Assembly (NCBI GenBank): GCA_022457155.1
Contig: JAJGOT010000284.1
Coordinates: forward strand, 969,001-1,033,000
DNA from: Cladopsammia gracilis
Taxonomy: Eukaryota; Cnidaria; Anthozoa; Scleractinia; Dendrophylliidae
DNA length: 64,000 nucleotides
Reading direction: 5' to 3'
In this document: piece after piece, positions 1 through 9,301 of the stretch
Numbering within the stretch: position 1 is the first letter of the stretch
How the letters are laid out: each line of letters begins with the position of its first letter
Program-made: the position numbers and the translations under genes
The notes under the pieces: generated by a model
The model's database searches: none
What the model saw: the letters and a program-made list of their open reading frames with translations, nothing else
What the model was told of the DNA's origin: nothing

Positions 1-475
1 GGTCGCTTAGGAGAGGTTGTCGCTTACGAGAGGTTTGGACTATAGTGATTTGACTGGAAGAAATGTGGTATTTTTGAAAAGTGGTCGCTTAGGAGAGGTT
101 GTCGCTTACGAGAGGTTTGGACTATAGTGATTTGACGAAAGAAATGTGGTATTTTTGAAAAGTGGTCGCTTAGGAGAGGTTGTCGCTTACGAGAGGTTTG
201 GACTACAGTGATTTGACGAAAGAAATGTGGTATTTTTGAAAAGTGGTCGCTTAGGAGAGGTTGTCGCTTACGAGAGGTTTGGACTATAGTGATTTGACTG
301 GAAGAAATTTGGTATTTTGGAAAAGTGGTCGCTTAGGAGTGAGAGGTTTGGACTATAGAGATTCGACTGTAAGAAATTTGGTATTTTGGAAAAGTGATCA
401 AATAGAGAGGTAGTCGCTTACGGGAGGTTTGGACTATAGTGATTTGACTGTACGAAACTTGGTATTTTAGTGACA
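1..475. repeat. Minisatellite block A, about 81-bp unit
   Basis: Tandem units of about 80-82 bp begin at 1, 83, 163 and 244, then become shorter and more diverged. Each unit carries two related phrases, GGTCGCTTAGGAGAGG and GTCGCTTACGAGAGGTTTGG, followed by ACTATAGTGATTTGACTGG. The same unit makes up the longer block at 1765-3575 and occurs in reverse complement in an intron near 22.6-23.2 kb. The phrase resembles the terminal repeat of a DNA transposon, so the satellite may have grown from a transposon end (inference). No coding role. Confidence 0.9.
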
Positions 476-1764
476 CTCAAACGTGCGTTTGATAAATTAA
501 CTTTTTTAAAATTGGGGTTGGGGATTTAAATACACTTCTAGTACTCCTTAATTAAATTGTTTGTTATTCCTTGCTGTTTTTCCTTGTTGGAAGTTATTCC
601 TGTAACTTGAAATGATGGCACAGGTCCAAATAACGTGCTCGAATGAAATGGAAAGAATTTTAGAACTTCCCAGCAAGTTTTCCGGCTTAAGGAATTTGAA
701 TCGATCGATAGTGAAACACAAACGAATAACTTGATCCGGCGCTGTATTGAATAAAATTCACCCAATTTTCCTTCCCTTTAACGAAATTGTCAGATATGAT
801 ATCTATCACCAAAGCTAAGATTTTTTGGCACTAGAAGAACATTATATTTACATTTGATGTTAGAGAATGTCAAGCTTATCAAATTTAAAGGACTAATTCG
901 CACTCAATTCTGAATACTTGAAAATAAGAGAGACCGGTCGACATTAACCAATAGCCAACTTGGCCGCGCGAGTTAACAAGCGCTTCTTTCTTAAGGTTTT
1001 GGGAGAACGGAGAAGGGTTTGTTGCGGGAGGAGGTCTAGCTTCGCTTCTGGTTTCGCTACTAACAGAAGATACCCGTCAGCAGAACTCAAACATGGGGAA
1101 TCGCCAGGTCCAAATTTAAAGCGCGCGCTACTTAACTATAAAGATCTGTAAATTCACATCAGTCTACAGACAAATCCATTTTAAATTACAGTAAAGCGAT
1201 AAAGTGAGTTTATTAAAAGGACTATGCAATTCTCTTTACAACAAGCTTTGTCTTAGAGTTTATCATTAATACAGTATTTGAGCCGCTCTACATCTTCTTC
1301 ACCTCAACGCCCAAGTTCTAAAGTAAGCCGCACTTTATCAGCTAAGGCAAGTGTACGGTGTTTTAAAAGAATGGTAAACGATGGTCTCAGATAACTTCGA
1401 GTCGGCTCTCATTGTGTACCGATACATAAGTAATTTGGTATTTGGCAAAAACACCGCCCATTTAATATGACACCGTCGATCATCACGAGAAACTGACCAT
1501 CTGATTTGGTAAGAATCGAAATACCCTTATAAAGGCATTTGCAAAGCGCAGCTTTTTTACTGAATAAAAAACTACTAAATACTATGATAAAATGTAATAC
1601 ACAGCACCTAACAGCCCAGCCATTATCTTATTGAACTTTTCATGCAAGGGACAAATTATTGGACATGTGCTGTAACACATTATTCAATTTGCGTCTGTAG
1701 TGGCATTGAAATATGGACGAGTGTCGCTTGGGCAGAGATAAAAGAAAAAACAATAGAAAAATTC
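476..1764. other. Intergenic, no gene seen
   Basis: This non-repetitive stretch separates the two blocks of the same minisatellite. It contains only short unrelated ORFs (at most about 75 codons) with no recognisable domain and no convincing splice-linked exons. I see no RNA gene. It may be an insertion that split one original satellite array, since both flanks are the same unit in the same orientation. Confidence 0.5.
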
Positions 1765-3575
1765 AAGTGGTCACGGTCGCTTACGAGAGGCCGTTTGACT
1801 GTAGTGATTTGACGGAAGAAATGTGGTATTTTGGGAAAGTTGTCAAATAGGAGAGGTGGTCGCTTACGAGAGGTTTGGACTATAGTGATTTAACTGGAAG
1901 AAATTTCGTATTTTGGAAAAGTGGTTGCTTAGGAGAGGTGGTCGCTTATGAGAGGTTTGGACTATAGTGATTTGACTGGAAAAAATTTGGTATTTTGGAA
2001 AAGTGGTTGCTTAGGAGAGGTGGTCACTTACGAGAGGTTTGGACTACAGTGATTTGACTGTACGAAATTTGGTATTTTGGAAAAGTGGTTGCTTAGGAGA
2101 GGTGGTCGCTTACGAGAGGTTTGGACTTTAGTGATTTGACTGTACGAAATTTGGTATTTTGGAAAAGTGGTTGCTTAGGAAAGGTGGTCACTTACGAGAG
2201 GTTTGGACTACAGTGATTTGACTGTACGAAATTTGGTATTTTGGAAAAGTGGTTGCTTAGGAGAGGTGGTCGCTTACGAGAGGTTTGGACTATAGTGATT
2301 TAACTGGAAGAAATTTGGTATTTTGGAAAAGTGGTCGCTTAGGAGAGGTGGTCGCTTACGAGAGGTTTGGACTATTGTGATTTGACTGGAAGAAATTTGG
2401 TATTTTGGAAAAGTGGTCGCTTGGGAGAGGTGGTCACTTACGAGAGATTTGGACTATAGTGATTTGACTGTAAGAAATTTGGTGTTTTGGAAAAGTGGTC
2501 GCTTACGAGAGGTTTGGACTATAGTGATTTGACTGGAAGAAATTTGGAATTTTGGAAAAGTGGTTGCTTAGGAGTGGTGGTCGCTGACGAGAGGTTTGGA
2601 CTACGATGACTTGACTGGAAGAAATTTGGTATTTTGGTAATAAAAGTGGTTGCTTAGGAGAGCTGGTCGCTTACTAGAGGTTTGGACTACAGTTATTTGA
2701 CTGGAAGAAATTTGGTATTTTGGAAAAGTGGTTGCTTAGGAGAGCTGGTCGCTTACGAGAGGTTTGGACTACAGTGATTTGACTGGAAAAAATTTGGTAT
2801 TTTGGAAAAGTGGTTGCTTAGGAAAGGTGGTGCTTACGAGAGGTTTGGACTACAGTGATTTGATTGGAAGACATTTGGTATTTTGGAAAAGTGGTTGCTT
2901 AGGAAAAGTGGTCGCTTACGAGAGGTTTGGACTACAGTGATTTGACTGGAAGAAATTTGGTATTTTGGAAAAGTGGTTGCTTAGGAGAGGTGGTCGCTTA
3001 CGAGAGGTTTGGACTACAGTGATTTGACTGGAAAAAATTTGGTATTTTGGAAAAGTGGTTGCTTAGGAGAGGTGGTCGCTTACGAGAGGTTTGGACTACA
3101 GTGATTTGACTGGAAAAAATTTGGTATTTTGGAAAAGTGGTTGCTTAGGAGAGGTGGTCGCTTACGAGAGGTTTGGACTACAGTGATTTGACTGGAAAAA
3201 ATTTGGTATTTTGGAAAAGTGGTTGCTTAGGAAAGGTGGTCGCTTACGAGAGGTTTGGACTACAGTGATTTGACTGGAAAAAATTTGGTATTTTGGAAAA
3301 AAGGTTGCTTAGGAAAGATGGTCGCTTACGAGAGGTTTGGACTACTCATGACTACAGTGATTTGACTGTACGAAATTTGGTATTTTGGAAAAGTGGTTGC
3401 TTAGGAGAGGTGGTCGCTTACGAGAGGTTTGGACTATAGTATATGACTAAGAAATTTGGTATTTTGGAAAAGTGGTCGCTTAGGAGAGGTGGTCGCTTAT
3501 GAGAGGTTTGGACTATAGTGATTTAACTGGAAGAAATTTGGTATTTTGGTAAAGTGGTCGCTTACGAGAGGAGGT
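1765..3575. repeat. Minisatellite block B, about 81-bp unit
   Basis: About 22 further tandem copies of the block A unit. Local sub-variants include TTGCTTAGGAGAGGTGG against TCGCTTAGGAGAGGTGG, and TGTACGAAA against TGGAAGAAA. Neighbouring units share variants, as expected from local duplication. The array ends at about 3575 in AGAGGTTCAACTGG, which looks like a transposon-type terminus. Confidence 0.9.
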
Positions 3576-5357
3576 CACACATAGAGGTTCAACTGGACAT
3601 TTCAATTTAAAATACATTGTTTGTATTTTATACTGAAATCTTTAAAGAACTGCTCTTAAGAATCGGCGTACTTTTGGAAAAATTCAAGGAAAGGTATTGC
3701 TCGTTTTACTCGTCCACTAAAATGGCTGAAACACCATCAAGTTGTTTGACCGTTGAGTTCATGTGCAGTTGATGTTACAAAATGCCACATGCATAAATGT
3801 AAACTAGAATAAAGGTTTTACATCTGGTGAAAGTCTTGATTTGTTCAGTATTAATTGGCTGGAGAAACGAAGTCTTACATTTTGCACTTTTTAAGGAAGT
3901 TTCTGAGGTCAAAATTGGGTTTAGTGGCACCAACAAACATCCAGTGTTACCATGGCAACAACGAAGAAACGACCTTAACAAAGGTCATTTTTAAACATCA
4001 TCTCTGAAGACCTATCTGCATGCAAAATATAAAGAGGGGTCAAAAATTGTCATTTCCCACTTTTCTCGATTCTTACAGAGAACTGCTCTTTAGTCTTCAA
4101 GTCCTCGGATAGATTGTTCCAAATCGGCTCAGCTATAGAATATTTCAATAAAGTATGATATATAATCAAAGATGCTCTCTGGACCGTACCTTCAGTTTGT
4201 ATTAGCTAAGCGCACTGTAAAATCTCTGAAGCTGTCTGATCTTTCTTGGCCGGACTGAATGTTCTAACCCTGAAGCATGGAAAGGTGCAAGTTAAATGCA
4301 AACTGAAGAGTTATCTGATCTTCTTCAAAACGCTTGAAAAAGGTCACTGACCAGGCGTTGCTTGAAGTTTTAAATCTCCCTTTTTAATATCTTAGAACAC
4401 CCTGTCATGTTTCCGTTTTTTCTCTGTTCTTTTAACCTTCCTGCTTTAAATCCGGTGTTCGAGGAGTATCAGTCAAAAATTTATCGCTTTTGATTATTTT
4501 GCTGTATAATTCAGATTTTGATTTCAAGTTTTATACTTTGATTACGAAAATTTTTCGCTTTGATTTATTTCGTGTGATTTTTGATTTCTTAAGTAATTTT
4601 TTGATTTCTAAAATTTTATCCTTTGATTTCTCAAATGAAATGTTGGTTTCCAAAATGTGTCGCATTTGATTTGTTTTGAGTGCCAGTTTCAATTGATTTC
4701 AAGTTTTATGCTTTGATTTCGAAAATTTTTCGCTTTGATTTATTTTGCGTGATTTTTGATTTCTTAAGTATTTTTTTGATTTCAAAACTTTTATCATTTG
4801 ATTTTACAAATGGGAATTTGATTTTCGAAATGAGAATTTCATCTCTAGGCTCGATTTCCGCCGCTTTCTCGCGTCCGGTCTCTGAGCCTCCCTGAAAATA
4901 ACGGCTGGACGCGTGGGCCACCGATCGTGTCTGTGACGTAAATTTAAAATTTACTTTATTTATCGTTACTGGTTACCGGATATGTCAAACACACGTTATG
5001 TAGCTCCAGATCTTGTCATTATTCTATATGTATGTAAGTATGAAATACATTTAGCTTCATCCACAGCAATGAGGCACAATCTCTCTTCATAGACTTCACT
5101 CCACAACATCTTCCTCCATCGATCAGAACACAAAAATGACTCCGGTGATCCAAAGACGATCTCGGAGTCTCCCCTTTCAACGGATTACAATTTACAAGCG
5201 TAATTTACAAGTGTAGCCATTGTTTCAGAGGTTGAAAACAATAGCTGGTTCATAAGCTATTGTATGATTTAAATTATTGGAGACATAACTACCAACTCTA
5301 CTGGACAGAGGACAACAAGATATCGCATTTTTAATTTGCTATACCCGCAAAGTGTCG
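3576..5357. other. Intergenic, no gene seen
   Basis: No supported gene. The stretch contains a diverged tandem duplication (4517-4830, listed separately). Near 5190-5240 there is a TTTACAAGTGTAGCCATTG motif that recurs near 52.1 kb, so part of this is dispersed repeat. Short ORFs on both strands show no recognisable motif. Confidence 0.5.
4517..4830. repeat. Tandem duplication, period about 177 bp, rich in TTTGATTTC
   Basis: Two diverged copies start near 4517 and 4694. Both contain TTTCAAGTTTTATRCTTTGATT, then TTTTTCGCTTTGATTTATTT, then GATTTTTGATTTCTTAAGTA. Within each copy the word TTTGATTTC recurs irregularly. The short ORFs on either strand are by-products of this composition. Confidence 0.75.
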
Positions 5358-5992
5358 GTGGTTAATTTACATCCGACTGTTCCCCTTACACTATTAGCTG
5401 TAATTAATTTACATCCGACTATTCCCCTTACACTATTAGCTGTAATTAATTTACATCCGACTGTTCCCCTTACACTATTAGCTGTAATTAATTTACATCC
5501 GACTGTTCCCCTTACACTATTAGCTGTAATTAATTTACATCCGACTGTTCCCCTTACACTATTAGCTGTAATTAATTTACATCCGACTGTTCCCCTTACA
5601 CTATTAGCTGTAATTAATTTACATCCGACTATTCCCCTTACACTATTAGCTGTAATTAATTTACATCCGACTGTTCCCCTTACACTATTAGCTGTAATTA
5701 ATTTACATCCGACTGTTCCCCTTACACTATTAGCTGTAATTAATTTACATCCGACTGTTCCCCTTACACTATTAGCTGTAATTAATTTACATCCGACTGT
5801 TCCCCTTACACTATTAGCTGTAATTAATTTACATCCGACTGTTCCCCTTGCACTATTAGCTGTAATTAATTTACATCCGACTGTTCCCCTTACACTATTA
5901 GCTGTAATTAATTTACATCCGACTGTTCCCCTTACACTATTAGCTGTAATTAATTTACATCCGACTGTTCCCCTTACACTATTACCTGTGAG
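5358..5992. repeat. Minisatellite, 42-bp unit, 15 near-identical copies
   Basis: Fifteen copies of a 42-bp unit built around ACATCCGACTGTTCCCCTTA and CACTATTAGCTGTAATTAAT. The copies are almost identical; copies 2 and 7 share a G-to-A change (ATTCCCC for GTTCCCC) and copy 12 has CTTGCAC. Because 42 is a multiple of three and the unit has no stop in at least one frame on each strand, long ORFs of about 220 codons appear on both strands. The translated 14-residue unit matches no family I know. I read it as a young non-coding minisatellite. Confidence 0.93.
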
Positions 5993-6119
5993 AACCATTC
6001 CCTCAGATTCTTAATTTCTGCCGAAAATATGGAACATTTTGTCTGACAAAATAAGAAAACTTCTCTCCATCCAGACATTCAAACAGCAGAACCGTAATAG
6101 ACAATGACTGTCGTACTCC

Positions 6120-6121
<2 letters not shown>

Positions 6122-6153
<32 letters not shown>
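6122..6153. repeat. (AAT)n microsatellite
   Basis: Uninterrupted AAT repeats followed by an AT-rich stretch with scattered AATAATAAT words up to about 6320. No gene in this interval. Confidence 0.9.
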
Positions 6154-6154
<1 letters not shown>

Positions 6155-6354
6155 TATCATTTCTAAAGCGCTAAAATTATAAAAATATTCTAAAGCGCTT
6201 TACAATAAACGATAAAACGATAAAATATTAAAAATATAAAAATGTTAAAAGTACTAAAACAAATAATAATAATAAAACAAATAAAAACTAGAAAAACAAA
6301 TAATAACTAGAGATAATGTAAATAATTTTACTCGTACCTTACGGTCTGTCTAGT

Positions 6355-6480
6355 ACAGTTCTTTAGTTTTCATATTAATTGAGTGTCGTGAAACCAAAAC
6401 CAAGTAATTATCTGACCAATCACAACAGATGCAGAGAATCCAATGGACCAATCAGAACTCGAAGCAAATACATGGGCAAA
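6355..6480. mobile_element. Partial MITE, same family as 41005-41267
   Basis: Contains CAGTTCTTTAGTTTTCATA, TTGAGTGTCGTGAAACCAAA and CTGACCAATCACAACAG, matching the reverse complement of the right end of the complete MITE at 41005-41267 (GGTTTTACGACACTCAATTG and CTGTGATTGGTCAGAG). Only one end is recognisable here, so it is a truncated copy. Confidence 0.6.
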
Positions 6481-6496
6481 TATATTCAACTCTTCC

Positions 6497-6502
<6 letters not shown>

Positions 6503-6536
<34 letters not shown>

Positions 6537-6547
6537 GTTATTATTAT
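6503..6547. repeat. (TTA)n microsatellite
   Basis: A run of TTA units with one GTTATTATT interruption, lying at the downstream edge of the minus-strand retroelement fragment. Confidence 0.85.
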
Positions 6548-6579
6548 TTGTAGGTTTTATCGATTCATTTCTATACAGG

Positions 6580-7104
6580 TTATATCGGGGTATAAACCAT
6601 ATACCTAGGGTATATAACCAACAATCGTGTAATGAAGAGCACTTTCCGTAGGATATGTGCAGTTCCCAGCAACGAGATCTTCTGTATCTGACTGATCTCA
6701 CTTCTTCCTGGTATTCTCTCAAAGTACTCGCTCACTCCCTTTTTGATCACTCCAAGCGCTCCAACCACCACAGGAATTGTTGTAGCCTTCATACCACACA
6801 TTCTAGTTACTTCAATTTCCAGATCTTTGTATTTTGCCAATTTTTCAAATTCTTTCTTTGAAACATTTTTGTCCGATGGAATAGTGACATCAATCAAAGT
6901 GCACTGTTTAGTGGTATGGTATTTAACAGTGATATCAGGCCTATTGCTGCTTAGGGCTCTGTCAGTGGTGATTGGCATATCCCAGAGAATCGTGACCATG
7001 TTGTTTTCTTCCACTGTTTTTGGTTGATGTTCATACCAATTTTCTTTGGTTTCAATACTGTTAGTAGTGTTTACAGATATTTTGGTGGATAAAGGCAGCA
7101 ACAT
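6580..7104 (-). pseudogene. Retroelement pol-like C-terminal fragment
   Basis: An open minus-strand frame of 174 codons has the look of the C-terminal part of a retroelement polyprotein seen in many copies in animal genomes. Visible pieces are WYEHQPKTV, then NRPDITVKYHTTKQCTLIDV, then IPVVVGALGVIKKG, then LLGTAHILRKVL. The spaced RPDITV...LIDV pattern resembles a PD-(D/E)XK nuclease core (inference). A second copy of the same C-terminus lies on the minus strand near 53.04-53.10 kb and ends at LRKVLEN plus stop; here the frame runs past that point, so the natural stop seems lost. No upstream reverse transcriptase is present, so it is a 5'-truncated dead copy. The exact clade is uncertain. Confidence 0.65.
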
Positions 7105-7111
7105 TATTATT

Positions 7112-7197
7112 GAATTTTTATTATCAATTATTTCTATTTTTATCTTTTGTAATTAAGATATTTTTTAATTGTGAATAAAGTTGTTATAATAATTATT
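7112..7197 (+). mobile_element. Retroelement 3' tail (non-coding)
   Basis: The segment with TTTTATCTTTTGTAATTAAG and TTGTGAATAAAGTTGTTA is found in reverse complement at about 52852-52925, next to the second retroelement copy. It contains an AATAAA polyadenylation-like hexamer and is followed by a long (ATT)n run, typical of a non-LTR retroelement 3' end. Its orientation is opposite to the coding fragment beside it, so two insertions abut. Confidence 0.6.
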
Positions 7198-7215
7198 ATG
7201 CCTGGTTATGTACTC

Positions 7216-7217
<2 letters not shown>

Positions 7218-7266
<49 letters not shown>

Positions 7267-7287
7267 TATTATTATTATTATTATTAC

Positions 7288-7327
<40 letters not shown>
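7218..7327. repeat. Long (TTA)n microsatellite
   Basis: About 110 bp of TTA repeats with two TACTATTA interruptions. It follows a retroelement 3' tail and probably grew from that element's end repeat. ORFs through it translate to polytyrosine or polyisoleucine and are not genes. Confidence 0.95.
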
Positions 7328-8392
7328 TCACTTCTGTCTCAATCTCTTCTCCTTGCCGTAAGGATCCGTTTCCCGTTTTTACCTATACAAATACATGCAG
7401 CCGGCCCCATGCGCGGAAAAACACGTGCAGGCAAGTCGCGATTAATTTTTATACTTCTGATTGGTTAAGAAAGTCGTGCGAGAGTTTAAGGTTTTGGCGG
7501 GAGATATTTATCATTCTACGTCGGTCAGTCTTGCAACGTTATCTTTTTTTTTCTTTTTCGTTTAAGTTTCAGTCTTTCAAATAAGTTAGATAATGTATTA
7601 TAGCAAAAGTATCTGGAAATGTTATCATTTGTCAGTTGTCTCGTCTTAGTGGAGTCAGAATCCGCTCTATTGTAGTCAAGTTATATTACCTATAAATAGG
7701 TAATATCTTATTTTATATTAAGGTGACTCGACCGGATTTTTTTTGGGGGGCGATACCCCCTTATTTTGAGCATTAACTACGACGCCATTAACAATGCTAT
7801 GGAAAAACGGTCACCACAGCTGTATTAGATAAAGATGTTAAGACCAGTGTTATATTAACATCGGATTTGCAGCCATGGCGAGGGTCTCTTTGTCTAGAAA
7901 ACGAAAAGATTTTAATTCCACAGAACAGCAGAGCAGGATAAAAATCTAGACCCACGTAATAGTGTGACATCGGGTGCGTAATGTTATTGCAATTTTCAAG
8001 CCAGTTATTAGCATGTTTCGGAAAATTCTTCGGAAAGCAATCAAGTGTTCTGTTCGATACAAATTATTTTTTTGCGAAAGTTGTGCACATGCATATGAAA
8101 CTTGAAAACAAAAATTAATTGATTGAATTGATATTATACCATTTAAAGCTAAAGCCAACTTTCAAATTAGTTGAATGCTCGGGTAGAGCCAACAAGCATG
8201 TTGCTTAAATCATTCGGGGGCACCAGTTAGATACGTACTGTGGGCAAATGTTTTCTTGACATGAAGGAAAACGAGTTTAAGGGTTTAGCACCTCTAAAGT
8301 ATTATGTCATCCGATGTAATGTGAGACCTCTCCTGTCATACTTAGAGCTAGAGCTAGAGCTATCACCTTAAATAACAAAGTAGAACAAATAG
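7328..8392. other. Intergenic, repeat remnants only
   Basis: No gene found. The start (CTTGCCGTAAGGATC near 7353) recurs near 10702 as CTTGCCGTAAGGATCAG, so this is dispersed repeat. Around 7690-7720 a short inverted pair, TAGGTAATATC and ATTACCTATAAATAGGTAAT, could form a hairpin. Confidence 0.45.
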
Positions 8393-8690
8393 GTCTCAGT
8401 GTCGATGAATTTCAACAAAAAGCTAACCTTTTGGATAAATTTCCGAATGTTTTTGAAGGTTTAGGATGTGTCGAGGGCAAATATAATATAAAGTTGAAGG
8501 CAACTAGTCATCCTACCATTTTTAAAACCACAAGAATGTTCCGTTTAGATTAATGGATAAGCTCCAAGGAACTCTTAACGATCTTGAAAGAAAAGATATT
8601 GTTGCCATTAGGTAGGAGAACCGGTTAACTGGGTCAGCAATTTAGTCGGATCGTTGAAAAAACAAACAATAATCTAATCAATACACTCGC
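8393..8690 (+). pseudogene. Degraded Ty3/gypsy-like pol fragment
   Basis: Plus-strand translation shows a short run with FPNVFEGLGCVEG, which matches the segment just upstream of the reverse transcriptase in Ty3/gypsy-class pol proteins. It is followed, in shifted frames, by a MDKLQGTL-type segment and an EPVNWVSNLV segment, the usual order in that family. At least one stop and frame changes interrupt it, and no integrase, gag or LTR was recognised nearby. It is an old dead fragment. Confidence 0.6.
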
Positions 8691-9090
8691 ATAAGGAAGC
8701 TTCAAACCCGGCTTATCAAACTGTCACTGAAACCTTTTCCCTTTAATATGGGGCACATTTTTCCAGACATGCACAAGGCATTGCTTCATTTTGGTGGTAA
8801 GCTTGTTTTGTGATGTTTACCCTCAAATAAGTGATTCTAAATAGCAAGCCTTAAACCATCATTCTTGACCAGTTAAAAACCTTTGGATGCATTAATTTAG
8901 GCAGTGCAAAGGTTTTAAAAGTCTACGTTAAGTCTGATAATGTTGAAAAATTCTCTTTTCCTAAGACCAGTATTATATATTTTCCTTGTGAGAAATTTTA
9001 CTACTTTACCTTCTCAATGGGCTTCCTTGATATAACCTTGATTTTGATCGGCAGTAAATAATCCACACAGATAAAGTACCATCCTAATCT
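8691..9090. other. Intergenic, possibly more decayed retroelement
   Basis: No intact ORF or motif. Given the gypsy-like fragment immediately upstream, this may be its further decayed continuation, but I cannot point to matching motifs. Confidence 0.3.
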
Positions 9091-9096
9091 TTTATT
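9091..9096 (-). promoter_or_regulatory. Candidate polyadenylation signal of the TNF-like gene
   Basis: Plus-strand TTTATT reads AATAAA on the minus strand, about 206 bp beyond the stop codon at 9302-9304 of the collagen-TNF gene. It is the first canonical hexamer I see downstream. Motif only. Confidence 0.5.
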
Positions 9097-9301
9097 TCAA
9101 TTTTAAACTGAGTATTACAGCAATGCATGTTTAACGAGTAACCCGAGACAATTTTAAAATTTCTCCAACTAAACAGCGTAACCATAAATTGCCCTAAATT
9201 ATTGCAGCAGCCTTAGCTTTACATCCCTTAATTCATTAGGAAATGGTGCAGTTGCTGAGGCAACAGTTAATTATTGTCGTCGTGCAACACAACAACAAAG
9301 A

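Noticed and set aside
1..3575. CRISPR-like array
   Set aside because: The whole unit, spacer included, is repeated with drift, and the setting is an intron-rich eukaryotic genome. It is a minisatellite.
5339..6014. Long ORFs of about 220 codons on both strands
   Set aside because: They are the 42-bp minisatellite read in frame. Both strands are equally open, which indicates repeat composition and not coding selection.
7171..7584. ORFs with polytyrosine or polyisoleucine
   Set aside because: Translation of a (TTA)n microsatellite; the flanking parts have no domain.
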